Assembly (NCBI RefSeq): GCF_002288925.2
Contig: NW_022098008.1
Coordinates: 3,356,889 to 3,420,888, forward strand
Direction of reading: 5' to 3'
Length of the DNA stretch: 64,000 bases
DNA from: Delphinapterus leucas
Lineage: Eukaryota; Chordata; Mammalia; Artiodactyla; Monodontidae
In this document: positions 11,201 through 22,460 of the stretch, in pieces
How the letters are laid out: each line of letters begins with the position of its first letter
Position numbering within the stretch: position 1 is the first letter of the stretch
Position numbers and translations under genes: made by a program
Notes under the pieces: model-generated
What the model saw: the letters and a program-made list of their open reading frames with translations, nothing else
Databases searched by the model: none
Told to the model about the DNA's origin: nothing

Positions 11201-12120
11201 ATTTCTCCAAAGAAGACACGTGGATGGCCAACGGCCACATGAAAAATGATCAATGTAACTAATTATTAGAGAAATGCAAATCAGAACTACAGTGAGGTGT
11301 CACATAATGCCAGTCAAAAGGGCCATCATCAAAAAGTCTATAAATAATAAATGCTGGAGAGGGTGTGGAGAAAACTGAACCCTCCTACACTGTTGGTGGG
11401 AAGGTGAATTGGTACAGCCACTATGGAGAACAGTATGGAGCTTCCTTAAAAAAAAAACTAGAGTTACCATATGATCTTGCAATCCCATTCCTGGCCATAT
11501 TTCCAGAGGAAAAGAAAAATAATTTGAAAGGATATATGCACCCCAATGTGCATTGAAGCACTATTTACAATAACCAAGGCATGGAAGCAACCTAAATGTC
11601 CATCAACAGATGAATGGTTAAAGAAGATGTGGTACATATATACAATGGAATATTGCTCAGCCACAAAAAAGAATGAAATAATGTCATTTGCAGCAATATT
11701 GATGGACCTAGAGATTATCATACTAAGTGAAGTAAGTCAGGCAGAGAAAGACAAACATCACATGATATCACTTATATGTGGAATCTAAAAAATGAAACAA
11801 ATGAACTTATTTACAAAACAGAAGCAGACTCACAGACATAGAAAACAAACTTATGGTTACCAAAGGGGAAGGGGGGGTGGGATAAATTAGTAGTTTGGGA
11901 TCAACATATACACACTACTATATATAAAATAGATAATCAACAAGAACCTACTGTACGGCACAGGGAACTATACTCAATGTCTTGTAATAACCCATAAGGG
12001 AAAGCAATCTGAAAAAGAATAGGTATGTATAACTCATTCTATACACCTGAAACTAACACAACATTGTAAATCAACTACACATCAATAAAAAAATATATCA
12101 GTTAAAAAAAATAATAAAGA
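11201..12120 (+). mobile_element. 5'-truncated L1: ORF2 C-terminus plus 3' UTR
   Basis: From ATTTCTCCAAAGAAGACACG onward this is the L1 ORF2 tail (GAGAGGGTGTGGAGAAAACTGAACCC; CACTATGGAGAACAGTATGGAG; ATGGAAGCAACCTAAATGTCC). The 3' UTR follows, ending ACATTGTAAATCAACTACACATCAATAAAA. Open frames at 11365-11556 and 11546-11788 are two parts of the ORF2 C-terminal region separated by a frameshift. The piece is not functional. It splits the surrounding MLT1-like LTR. Confidence 0.88.
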
Positions 12121-12333
12121 GGGGCTTCCCTGGTGGCGCAGTGGTTGAGAGTCTGCCTGCCGATGCAGGGGACGTGGGTTCATGCCCTGGTCCGGGGGGA
12201 TCCCACATGCCGCGGAGCGGCTGGGCCCGTGAGCCATGGCCACTGAGCCTGCGCATCCGGAGCCTGTGCTCCGCAACGGGAGAGGCCACAGCAGTGAGAG
12301 GCCCGCATACCAAAAAAAAAAAAAAAAAAAAAA
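12121..12333 (+). mobile_element. CHR-type SINE (short class), plus strand
   Basis: The body starts at 12122 directly after the L1 A-rich tail and ends in an A run at 12312-12333. Many CpGs are intact (GCGGAGCGG, GGAGCC, CGCAACGGG). Because it landed in A-rich DNA, a clear target duplication cannot be told apart from the tail. Confidence 0.93.
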
Positions 12334-12836
12334 GTCCAAAATGGGCCTCATTGTAACTGAGCAGGACGCCATGGGGGCCTTCCCAGGACAGGCCTTCGCC
12401 CATATCTGCTTCTTTAGCTCCTCTCTGAAGTACCCAGATAATAGTAATTGATGCAAATTTCCTGAGGTGTTTGGCAGATGTGAAAAACGCCCAGCAAATG
12501 GAAGATGTTAGCAACTTGATGACCTTGAGCACATAGCTCCAGGGCTCCTGCAGCCTAAGGACTGATAATGTGAACCCCTGTGACACCACCCTGTTCCCTC
12601 ACCATCAGCCCATCAGAGAATTGTGCACAATTGGATCACTTACCCTGAGACCCCCTCCCGCTCACCTGGCTTTTAAAAATGCTTTGCCAAAACCCTTCAG
12701 GGAGCACGAGGCATTTTAGGGCATAATCCACCTCATTTCCTTGCATGGCCTTGCAATAAACCTTTCTCTGCTCCAAACTCCTACGTTTCAGTCTGTTTGG
12801 CCTCACCCTGTGTCCAGCACATGAACCTGAGTTAAC
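12334..12836 (+). mobile_element. Class I ERV-type LTR, probably lacking its 5' edge
   Basis: The stretch has a promoter-like TTTAAAAA at 12672-12679 and AATAAA at 12755-12760. Its tail after the signal (CCTTTCTCTGCTCCAAACTC ... GTTTGGCCTCACC) is typical of gammaretrovirus-like LTRs. No gag, pol or env sequence and no second LTR are seen, so this is a solo or partial LTR. The 5' edge is hidden by the SINE. Family name not assigned. Confidence 0.62.
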
Positions 12837-13265
12837 AACTGGGCTAAAACCAGGATGACTGCAGGGCTGCATTCCCTTTGGAGGCTCCAGGGTACAACCT
12901 ATGTCCCGCCTCTTTCAGCTTCTCAAGGCCCTTGGATCCCTTGGTTCATGGCCCCAGGTCACCCCATACTCCACCAGATCATCGCATCCCCTCTCACTCT
13001 GACCCTCCTGCTCCTCTCTTATAAAGACCTTGGTGCTTATACTGTCATCATCACATCTTGCATGATATGTATTGTATAATAATTGTATTACTGACTAATT
13101 GTGATCAATACGGCAATTGGTGACTATATTGCGATTACATGGACTATAGGCGGAAGAATCTTCCCATCTCAGTATCTGTCATCACAGCTCATCTGCAAAG
13201 TCCCTTTTGCTTTGTAAGCTAACATATTCACATTGTCCTGCCTGTTACAATATTCCCTTCAATTA
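12837..13265 (-). mobile_element. MLT1-like LTR, outer right piece
   Basis: ACTGGGCTAAAACCAGGATGACTGCAGGGCTGCATTCC, GGAGGCTCCAGGG and CATCTGCAAAGTCCCTTTTGC continue the MLT1-like LTR that stopped at 11200. The two parts together are one LTR split by later insertions. Around 13070-13130 there is local AT-rich expansion (TGTATTGTATAATAATTG). Confidence 0.6.
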
Positions 13266-13619
13266 TTTTTATCCTTGTAATTTTAAGACTAAAATTTGCT
13301 GTAGCTTTTGGTGGATCTTTATTCCACTGAAATTTTACTATCTGTTAATAACTTCCCCAAATATCCAGGTATGTGAAAAATGACTGCCTACCAAATATTA
13401 TACAGTCTGAGCTATCTGCTTCCTGATTCCACCTGGGACTTTGGCTTACCACCAAGACAGCTGAGGATGAACTGTGGGCCCTTCCTTGTGGGGCCAGGAA
13501 GAGTCTAGCTGCCCCCGTCATCACGTGGTCCTCAGTGTTTCTGATGGAGTCCGTGGGGAACATCCTAGCAGGGGGAGGCTGACAATGAACAACCTCCATA
13601 GTCTGTAAATACATTTTAG
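13266..13619. other. Unresolved sequence
   Basis: Unique DNA. The 142-codon minus-strand open frame 13345-13773 has low-complexity Ser/Pro-rich content and no recognisable domain; I do not call it a gene. Confidence 0.35.
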
Positions 13620-13880
13620 AGGATCTTTTCAGGGCTTGAGAAGAAATCTGGAAAGAAGCAAAGGTGGACACATTAAGGAAGGTTGGGACTGAGGCGCTGG
13701 GCTGACAGGGTGAGGAGGGCAGTTTTGAACTTGAAGGAAAGCGGCTGAAGTATCCTTGTTCAGAAGGTGGCACTGGACAACCACATGGCCCCGAGGACCT
13801 CAGGAGGAAGTGAGTTCAGGCCGAGGAACAGCCAGTGCAAAGGCCTGTAGGCGGGCATCTGACCAATCATGGAAATTAGC
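13620..13880 (-). repeat. L2 LINE fragment, antisense (part 1)
   Basis: GAGGAACAGCCAGTGCAAAGGCCTGTAGGCGGGC (13823-13856) is the reverse complement of a highly conserved L2 segment. The preceding 200 bp fit a decayed L2 downstream region. Confidence 0.55.
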
Positions 13881-14384
13881 GCAGCTGCTGCAGATGGGGG
13901 AGTGTCCTGGGGACCCACCCTCGTCACCCTGCTTGTTGCCCCACAGGCCACGTCGGTCACTTTGGCCCTGCCATCTGCTTCTTTCCGGGTTCCTGTCTCT
14001 CAGTTCATGCCCTGTGAGACCACTGCCCCCTGCCTGCCTCTTTTCTGAAGGCCGAGGCCTCTATCAAGGCAGCCCCTCCACCCCCTTGCTGCCCTGCCCT
14101 CCTCCCAGGTTGAGGTGTGTGTGCGGGGCCAGGGGGCACCGGGCGGGTGGGTATCAGTGTCCCTCCAGGCCCCACACACCACCCAGCTGCTGGGTGTTCC
14201 TTCTCACCTGCTCACACTTTCTGTAAAGAGTCCTTGGGGTAAACCCTCCTTAAATCAGTCTAATCTGAGTGTGTCCCTGTGTCCTGCTGGGGCCTTGATT
14301 GACACAGGTGAAGAATCACACAGGGCCTACAGGTCTTCAGGGACTTTGCCCTCCCTCCCAGGGAGACAGGGGTCTGTTGCCGTT
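13881..14384. other. GC-rich unresolved insert between L2 pieces
   Basis: This is a C-rich stretch with several CpGs (CCACGTCGGTC, TTCCGGG, GCACCGGGCGGG), unlike the surrounding DNA. Open frames exist on both strands (for example 13756-14226 plus, 156 codons, Pro/Ser/Cys-rich) but without a recognisable domain. It could be an unidentified insertion into an L2. Confidence 0.35.
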
Positions 14385-14760
14385 AGCAGAGAACTGACGC
14401 AACCTCACTGACCTTGACAAGGACAGCTCTCAGAGAACAGGCTCCAAAGAACAGGGAGGGGAGAGGTGGTGTCCAGAGTGGAGGCAGGAGTTACAGCAGC
14501 TGTAGGGGATGATTGCTGGGGCCAGCGTGGGAGCCCTGAGGGCTCAAGGGTGGTCCAGCTCTGGAGGTACTTTGAAAGTCAAGGCAACAGAATTTCTGCA
14601 GGATTTAGATGTGCGACGTGAGAAAAAGGAAGATACTGCCCATTGGTTTGGCGTGGGCTACTAGAAAGGCGACTTTGTGGCAGATTGACAAAAGAAAGGT
14701 TGTAGGTGCCACGGATTTTGGGAAGGAGGGTGGAGGGTTCTGTTTTGGACTCTGAGGAGG
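14385..14760 (-). repeat. L2 LINE fragment, antisense (part 2)
   Basis: CTGACCTTGACAAGGACAGCTCTCAG and the following 'GGAGGCAGGAGTTACAGCAG ... GGTACTTTGAAAGTCAAGGCAACAGAATTT' order fits the antisense L2 reverse-transcriptase region with decay. Confidence 0.5.
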
Positions 14761-14974
14761 ATGAAGTATCAAATATCCAGGGTGGATGTGACCTTCCTTC
14801 TACCTCTCCCGTCTCACCACTGTCACTTCATACCTACAGGCTCTGCAGCAGACACATCTGCCTCCGTACACACCCTTGGACCCATCTCGGGGCCCCAGGC
14901 TGGTGCCTTGGGGGGCATCACTCCCTCTGCTCAAAACGCTCATTTCCAAGTGACTCTCTCTTTCTCTACCTTCG

Positions 14975-15335
14975 AATAATTGCTCAGATGGCATCTTCTC
15001 ATCCCAGCTTTTCTTTCCAGCCTGTATAAAATTGTGCATTCTCTTTTCAGATTTCCCTAGCCTCATTTCTGCTGAATTTTCTTATAATTCTCAGCACTGT
15101 CTAATGTATGACATGTGTTTTGCTGATTTATTGTGTTTATTTTCTGTCTTTCCTCTAGAAGATAAGTTCCATGGGGGAAGGGGGTTTTGTTTGTTTGTTT
15201 TTGTTTGGGCTTGTTTTCTTTTCTTTTCTTTTCTTTTTTGTCATTTTTCTTCATTGTGTTATATTTAGTGGCAAGAGTAATGACCAGTCACACAATAGGT
15301 GCACAATGAGCATTTGTTGAAGAAAGGAACAGATG
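14975..15335 (+). repeat. L2 LINE 3' end, sense, with internal TTTG/TTTTC expansion
   Basis: GCTCAGATGGCATCTTCTCATCCC, TTATTTTCTGTCTTTCCTC, AGAAGATAAGTTCCATGGGG and the end CACAATAGGTGCACAATGAGCATTTGTTGAAG follow the L2 3' end order. A T-rich simple repeat, (TTTG)n then (TTTTC)n, has grown at about 15186-15240 inside it. Confidence 0.75.
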
Positions 15336-16736
15336 AAGACTGAGGACTTCTCATTATTTGCAGTCGTCTGAAAACTTGTATACTTGTGTATTTCATCGAT
15401 TAAACACTCATAGGTAAGTTGCACCTGAGTGTCATCTGAGGCCACACACTGCAAATTGCAAAATAAACAAGATGTGGTCTCTGCCCTCACAGATTTTGTG
15501 TACAGTCTAAACATTTTCAGGGAAAACAATCCAGTGGGACTGCCTTTAATTTCTTTACATCCTTTTGATTCTCTCAAGCTTCACCTGCCTGCTAAGATTG
15601 AATCCATGTGCCTTCAAGAGAGAACAAAAACCTTTTCCAGATGTTCTTGTCAATTTTTGCAACCATCATATTTTTATTCAATTTGAACATATATCTTTTT
15701 ATTAGTACAAGGACCCCTAAGTAGAGGTTCTTAAAATTGACTTAACTGTGGTACAGTCTTGTCAGATAAGATCATGAGCAGAATCTGCTTATTCTAAATG
15801 GGAAGATGATATACAAGGCTTTCCCTTTCTCCTCTTGTATCATTTTGTTGAGGTTCATAGCTTTGTAGTTTAAATTCCTAGCATCTCTTATCACTAATGT
15901 GCCAAATGTACTTACCAATTTGGGAAATTAGAAGAACACAACCATTCTTGATAATTTTGTATGTGGTTTTGCATCCATTAAATAGGATGCTGGGAGTATC
16001 TGGGGTACCTGCTGAGGGTTAGAGGGCAGCATCCCCTCCATGGAATATGCTTGACTTTGAACCAGTCCCAGTATCACTGTGAGATGCTTATTAACAAGGA
16101 AAATGTTGATGGAACATTTCCCAAGAAAGCTCCCAGGAAATAAAGAATTGTTTGTAGATATTAAAACATAATTTATGTTGATATCTGTCTGCTTTACAAT
16201 CAAAAGATGAAAGTCTCCATTGAACCAATGATCACACATTCATTTCACAGCAAAGTTAGTTTCTTCTGTCTCCTCTTGTGCACCCAAACCACTTAGAGGA
16301 GAAATGACAGTTAAGGAGGCAACTGCTGGCCACATTTGGGGCTGAGTTACTGCAGCGTTGGCTGTCCCATTGCATAGCACAAAGAAATTGGGTGAAGGAA
16401 TAACTTCTAGGAAGTTATGTCCAGAAATAACAATAATGGAATTTGACGTGTACCACCTGTACTCTTACATTTCTTGAGAGTTAAGCACACCAGAGTGGCG
16501 AAGAACTCTAATAATTTTTTTTCTTAATCCCACATATGAAGTAGCTACGTTTTCCCCATAAGATTAATGAGGTAAGTTCATGTAAAGGTTATGTATTCAG
16601 CAAAAACCTGGAAGGAAAATTGGGAACACATTTAACATGATTTGTCATTAAAAATTATACCCTGTCCGATTTTTTGATTACTGGGTTCTGATCACTGAGT
16701 TTCTTGCCAAGGAGTAGAACTCCAGTTCTATGAGAA
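15336..16736. other. Unresolved sequence
   Basis: About 1.4 kb of unique AT-rich DNA. No exon, RNA gene or interspersed element that I can name. Confidence 0.4.
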
Positions 16737-16833
16737 AAATTAAAAAAGAAAGAAAAGAAAGAAAGAAATAAAGAAAGAAAGAAAGAAAGAAAGAAAGAAG
16801 AAAGAGAGAAAGAAAGAAAGAAAGAAGAAAGAG

Positions 16834-16864
<31 letters not shown>

Positions 16865-16869
16865 AAAAA
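16737..16869 (+). repeat. (GAAA)n tetranucleotide microsatellite
   Basis: About 130 bp of GAAA units with two GAAGAAAGAGAGAAAG interruptions spaced 27 bp apart, showing that the array grew partly by duplication of a larger block. A minus-strand open frame over it (Phe/Ser/Leu repeats) is a by-product. Confidence 0.97.
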
Positions 16870-17937
16870 ATCTGTTCAAATTGGATGGGTAGAAACAGGA
16901 ATGTAAAAATATAACAACTTTACTAAATATTTCACATAAAAAAATTTGTGAAAACAGCTAAGATATGCAGCTATTATTGCCATTGAAATAATAGATTCAT
17001 GTAAATAAATAAATAGATTATTGCATCAATAGGTAGTGGGTTATACAAAGAACTCTCCAGTAAAGTATCCAGGTGCATGCAAAATTATTATAACATTAGT
17101 GAGATATATTTGTTTTAAATTTTACAGTTTAATGAAAAATAATATAAAGCAATTTAAACTAAGGCAGAAAGAAAAACTAAGGCATTGGCATAAATTGCTG
17201 AGGTGTCCATTACAATATTGTCATCCAATGATAGCGATGACAGGATTCCAAGCAACGTAGGGAAAAGACAAGGTGCCCCATGGCTGTGAGCATTTCTCCC
17301 CAGGTTTCTGCTTAAAGTTAAGAGACAGGATTGTCAACATTTGTTGAAAGTGCAGTAACTCTGTTCTCCATCATTCTGAAGCACTGTCTAGGTTAGACTC
17401 AATGGAACCTCTTTTGGGGATAAAAGTTAAAGATAACCATTGTGTCACGAAGGCTGAACATCAGTTTTCAAAATCTTCCTTTTGCTGGAGACCCAAACCA
17501 TTTATTGATTAAAAAATAAAAAGTAATTGACTATATTTAGTTGAAAATAATGTTTAATTTTTTTATTAAAACCAACATGCAATCAAGACTACAGGACGAG
17601 TGACAGTTGAGAGATAAGAACTTTAACTTTCATTTCTGGGGCCATGTTTGATCCCAGATTAGGTGGTTTCCCCAAATTTCATGGGCACATGAGTCAGGAC
17701 AACCTTGCTTTTGGAGACAATTGTGTTTACAGCTCCCCCTCCCAGAGCCCACCTGTCTGTCTGCTTTTCCTTCTTAAGCCTCATTTTTGCTCACGTATGA
17801 CAGACTCCTGCTTTGCCTCTTGAGGTTGCTTTGAAAACATGTAGCTTGTTTTCTTTAGTCTTAGAACCCCTGAATTTTGTGGAGTTGTCAGGTAACTTTC
17901 CTTTGCAAATGAGCTTTTGTTTTTTCTCATTCTTTCT
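16870..17937. other. Unresolved sequence
   Basis: AT-rich unique DNA. Nothing recognised. Confidence 0.4.
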
Positions 17938-18340
17938 GCTGTGGGCTGAAGGGTGCCTCACAAAGAGTTATGTTAAAGTTCTATCTTCTGGTGCCTGTGA
18001 ATTTGACCTTATTTGAAAGTATGGTCTTTGTAGATGGAATCAGGTTAGAATGAGGTCATAATGGATTAGGGTGCGCCCCAGATTTGAAGACTCGTGTCCT
18101 TTTAAGAAGGACGTGTGAAGACAGACACACAGGGACAGCTGCCTGTGCTGGTGGGGGCAGAGATGGGGGCAGAGATAGATGCGTGGCAGTTCCTCCCTTG
18201 GAGCCTCCAGAAGGATCCAGCCAGCAATCCTTGACTGCAGACTTCTGGCCTCTAGAAGAGTGAGAATAAATTCATGTTGTTTTAAGCCCCCCAGCTTGTG
18301 GTCCTTGTTACTCAAACACCCCCTGTTCCCCAAAGAAGCC
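17938..18340 (+). mobile_element. MLT1-like solo LTR (ERVL-MaLR), sense
   Basis: Diagnostic phrases occur in order. They are GGGCTGAAGGGTGCCTCAC, AATTTGACCTTATTTGAAAG, GGTCTTTGTAGATGGAATCA, TGTCCTTTTAAGAAGGACG, CTTCTGGCCTCTAGAAGAGTGAGAATAAATTCATGTTGTTTTAAGCC, and CAGCTTGTGGTCC. No internal coding region follows, so it is a solo LTR. Confidence 0.8.
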
Positions 18341-18831
18341 TGCAACAGAGGGGCTCGCCATTGTCCACTGGTGCCCCAAATGTAAACAGTCCTCCCAGGC
18401 TGGAGGGGACCCACCGAATGCAAGGACAGAATTCCCTGAAGGAAAGGGGCAGACTTTTTGGTGGTGAGGAAAAAGGGAAAGGCTGTAATCCATCAACGTG
18501 TGCAAGTAGGAAGATGTGCCTGGAAAACAGGACTGAAGGAAAACACAAAAGAAAAACCAAGCCTTCCTTTCAAGTTGAAGAATAAGTCTGAAAAGTCATA
18601 TGTCATATATGATGCCTATAAACTGTTAAGTTTTGTTATCCAACACCCAAGGAAGAAAATGGGGAAAATTAGGATTTTTCTTGAACTAACATTATAGATA
18701 TTTTCTTATTTCCCTATTTTTAAAATTATTATACCGTCAGGAAAACTTTCTAGATATTACATATGGAGGATTATTTTGTATGGCTCTGTTATAATAAAAG
18801 AACAATTAATCCAAAACCTGTGATTAAAACG
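18341..18831. other. Unresolved sequence
   Basis: Unique DNA. Overlapping short frames on both strands, no domain seen. Confidence 0.35.
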
Positions 18832-19077
18832 TGAAAACTCAAGGGCTTCCCTGGTGGCGCAGTGGTTGAGAGTCCGCCTGCCGATGCAGGGGACACGGGT
18901 TCGTGCCCTGCTCTGGGAAGATCCCATATGCCGCGGAGCGGCTGGGCCCACGTGAACCATGGCCGCTGAGCCTGCACGTCCGGAGCCTGTGCTCTGCAAC
19001 GGGAGAGGCCACAACAGTAAGAGGCCCACATATCGCAAAAACAAACAAACAACTAAAAAAACCCATGAAAACTCAAG
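18832..19077 (+). mobile_element. CHR-type SINE (short class), plus strand
   Basis: The body begins at 18843 and the A-rich tail (AAAAACAAACAAACAACTAAAAAAA) ends near 19065. A perfect 12-bp target duplication, TGAAAACTCAAG, lies at 18832-18843 and 19066-19077. CpGs are partly kept. Confidence 0.94.
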
Positions 19078-20822
19078 AACATGTCAAATATTATTAGAGA
19101 ATAAAGCAGATTTTGTTCACTACATTCATGCTGTTAGACTATTATCCAATATTGAGCACAGTCTCAGTATTTCACAGTGATTTTTTACAAATTAACTTAA
19201 ATTGAAATGATCTTGATGACAGTCTCTTTGGCCTGAACTTGTAGTCAGAAATCTCTTTTCTAATTCTGATTTTCCCCCTGATTAATGTGCAAAGTGCAGG
19301 AATTCACAAGCATCTCCTCTCCTCAAATCCCATCTCTGTCAAAGAAGGAAAATAGAGCCTCCTTGCATTACCTGCATTCTGACTCCAGAGATGTTGAGAG
19401 GATAAAGCGATCACATATGCAAAAATCCTGGAGTGCCTCAGAAGCAATCTAATTTGCCTACTTAGAAGGTTTATTGAGGGGATAAAGGGAACTCGAATTT
19501 CTGTGAAGTGCTGTGAGCATCTCTGAAGAAAGGAAGCATGTATATTCAGTTACGCGCATCCTCTGTTTTAATATGCAGGAGAGTTCAATTCAAGAGTATT
19601 CTTATTCTGAAGGGATGCAGGAAGTCCTTCTCCTCTTAGATGTGCAGTTCGTCTTGTGATTATGCCCAATAAGTTAATCCTCAGGCTACTGATATCATTC
19701 AATTTCCATTTGAAATAGAGATGGTAAGACAGGTGTTAGCTGTGGATTTGATAGCACTGCTATCAGAATTTGTTTGTGTTATCCACCTAAAATTAAAACC
19801 TGGGAAAAGCAACTGCGCATTGTTTTTAAAAATTTCACCAGTGTGCCCTGCTGGGGTCCTGCTCTGGGTGGTACGGGGCATCTGCATTGGACTGGCCACT
19901 GGCCATCTGTCCACTCCCAAGCAAATGCTCTGTTCGAGGTAGAGGCAGCCCCCCTTTGGCTTCTGTGTCACTTCCCAATCTGACTCCATTCTGATCCTGA
20001 GTCCTTGGCTGCTTCTGGATCAGTCTCAACCTGATGGCGACAACTCTGCTTATCTGCTTTTTCTTTCTTCTTCTTCTTTTCATTCAACCAACTCGAGAGC
20101 CTTTTCACACATCCCTTATTCTTTCTATTGTCCAAAGTCCTGGCCTCTGAGCATGGCAGGAAACACTCAGTCTCCCTCCAGATGGCCAGTGGTGCCTCCA
20201 GTCACTGCGTTCCATGACTGCACTATCTGATCTAGCTTGAGTCCAGCCCCACCACCTACTATCTCTCAGGTGACACAGGGTGGCCTGACCCAGCCCACCC
20301 CATGTCCTGGTGGGCACTCCTCATCCCTTGGTTGAACCTTGGACTCAGGATCATTCCAGGCAGTAGCCAACTCCTTGTTTTCATTTGTTTGGGAAATTTA
20401 TTATAAAGATAAGAGAGAGGGGATCATTATAAAGTATGGAACAATATTGCTACATAAACAGGCTCTTCTTTCTAGCCTGTCACGGAACAAAGACACATGA
20501 TTTCTTACTCTCTGCTATAGAATTTTGATCACAGAAATCAGTATATAATAAAAATGTGGGGGCTGTGCACACAAAGTCTTGAAAGTTACCAATATTAACT
20601 TTATCCATTGGGAGCCACATTCTAACATGGTTTACACGTAATGGCTAAGAAAACATGAACAATAATCATTGAGGGAGCAAACGGTAGAGCATATACGCCA
20701 CATATCGATGGGCTTGGAAAAAAATTCCATATTCCCAATGAATTTCCTTATTAGTGTCACTGTAGATAAAATATTACTAAACAAAGTATAACTAGACAAT
20801 ATTTTTAATAGACAGGAATACA
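19078..20822. other. Unresolved sequence
   Basis: About 1.7 kb of unique DNA. 19840-20340 is somewhat richer in G and C with open frames on both strands, but no conserved domain or splice-flanked exon is convincing. Confidence 0.35.
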
Positions 20823-20872
20823 AACGCGTGCACACACACACACTCACGCACACGCACACACATACACACACC
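20823..20872 (+). repeat. Imperfect (CA)n microsatellite
   Basis: CGCGTGCACACACACACACTCACGCACACGCACACACATACACACACC: CA units interrupted by CG and TA steps. Confidence 0.9.
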
Positions 20873-21259
20873 TGCAAATATTGCAAAGAAAATGTAAAAC
20901 ATCAGACCTGAAAAGAACCCCTGAGCTAGTGACACCCAGTGTGTGGCACATTCTGCATATAGAAATGTCAGGACCAGCCCAAGGGAAGAGTATGAAAAAT
21001 AAAAGTCAAAACTTACTTTGGACGCCTCCCACCTAGGTAATCAAAATCTTCTTCTTTCCCCAATCCATTTCCATTGCTTTGTTTTTCCTTTCAAAGCATG
21101 ATTAATTTCTTTCTCTTTCTGCCTCTTTTTGCCAAAATTTAGGCCAGTCTCTTGGAATCAGCTTCAGGGACAATAGGCTATAAAGTTTTGCTTGAGCTCA
21201 CCCCACTGGGTATAATCTTGATTCCTTCTCAGTTCCAAAATTTCCTATAAGAAAATATC
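20873..21259. other. Unresolved sequence
   Basis: Unique DNA. Nothing recognised. Confidence 0.4.
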
Positions 21260-21510
21260 AGTGGTAGAATAAAATACAGGTGAAAGCAGACAGATCTTGG
21301 TTCCAATTCACTTACCATCTGGTGGCATGAGGCAGCTTCTTAAACTATATATGTTTTTATTGTCTCACCTGTAATTGCATATAATAATGTCTAATTTAGA
21401 CAGTTCTTATAACAATTGAGTGACATCAAATATATAAAATATTTAAGAAGGTGCCTGTTACAGAGTAAGCCTTCAGCAATGGTTTTATTTTCATTACTGC
21501 CTTATTGCTG
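21260..21510 (+). repeat. MIR SINE, sense
   Basis: AAGCAGACAGATCTTGGTTCCAATTCAC matches the MIR core. TATAATAATGTCTAATTTAGACAG, TGTTACAGAGTAAGCCTTCAGCAATGG and TTATTTTCATTACTG match its 3' half. It is an ancient tRNA-derived mammalian SINE. Confidence 0.75.
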
Positions 21511-21529
21511 TGGTATATATTTCTCATTC

Positions 21530-21665
21530 GAATTATAGTTCATTGTCTCTCTGTCCACATCATCTCTATTAGACTGCTAAAATTCTTTGAAAAGAAGGCC
21601 TATGACTTGCTCACCATTTTTGTCTACCTAAGTATGAGCTCACTGACTTTTGAATAAATGTATGT
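21530..21665 (+). repeat. Probable L2 3' end, sense
   Basis: TAGACTGCTAAAATTCTTTGAAAAGAAGGCCTATGACTTGCTCACC and a terminal TTTTGAATAAATGTATG fit the L2 3' end with strong decay. Confidence 0.45.
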
Positions 21666-22159
21666 ATGTAGCACTGTATGCCATGATGGTAGAGAATTTC
21701 CCTACCAAAGGAATAGGTAAATCAAGACCTGACCATTCCCATCTAAGAAACTATCTGTCCCTGACTTAGGGCCATGAAGATTTAATATGCCAAGTCCTGT
21801 CCTAGGAGCTCCCTGGAAAGAATAAGTATTATCTGTCTATACTATAGGAGCTTTATTTCTTTAGTCAACACGTAACAAAAAGGTGATTAAGTCAGGCTTG
21901 GGGGTTTTAATGGGTTCAAATATTTCTCTTAAATTTGTTTCTTTCCAGGAAGTTAAATTGTTTTTTCAGACTTGTCATTCAGAATTCCTAATTCAGAGTC
22001 TCTTCCTGCTAATCACCACACATGATGACTGTGGGCTTAAACACACGAGGGTGTGTAACTGAGAAAAGATACACAGTTGAGACCTAGTAGCATCAAGAAA
22101 ATGGGGTTTGTCATTGGTACATAGCATGACCCCCAATTAGGTAGCTATGTCCCTGTAAC
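21666..22159. other. Unresolved sequence
   Basis: Unique DNA. Nothing recognised. Confidence 0.4.
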
Positions 22160-22460
22160 CACACCTCCCCCAAACTCACTGGCTTAAACAGTAATCATTC
22201 TTTCATATCCATGTGTTTGACCATCGCTGGTGGAGGTTGGGTGCAGCTGTTGGATCTTCTGTATTTTCCTTCGGGTTTGACTCAGGTCTGCTCCAGATAT
22301 GTTCTTCCTGGGCACAGGCTGAAGGGGTAGTAAATATCCAGGGGATACTTTTCTTATGAGAAATGGCACTTGCTTGCATCGCTTCTAGTAACATCCCACT
22401 GGCTTGAGTCACATGGCACCAAACCAAGGACAGGAGAAGCATCCGCCATGTTAATAATAC
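22160..22460 (-). mobile_element. MLT1-like LTR remnant, antisense
   Basis: CCCCCAAACTCACTGGCTTAAACAGTAATCATTC and CATCCCACTGGCTTGAGTCACATGGC resemble the reverse complement of an MLT1-type LTR. Heavily decayed, with approximate ends. Confidence 0.42.

Noticed and set aside
12334..12836. Complete endogenous retrovirus
   Set aside because: Only one LTR-like segment is present. No primer-binding site, gag, pol or env text follows on either side.
13756..14226. 156-codon frame rich in Pro, Ser and Cys
   Set aside because: GC-rich non-coding DNA often has long open frames; frames are open on both strands and no motif is seen.
16737..16869. CRISPR array or minisatellite
   Set aside because: Short-unit microsatellite without unique spacers, in a mammalian genome.
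16655..16879. Low-complexity Phe/Ser/Leu protein
   Set aside because: Pure by-product of the (GAAA)n microsatellite.
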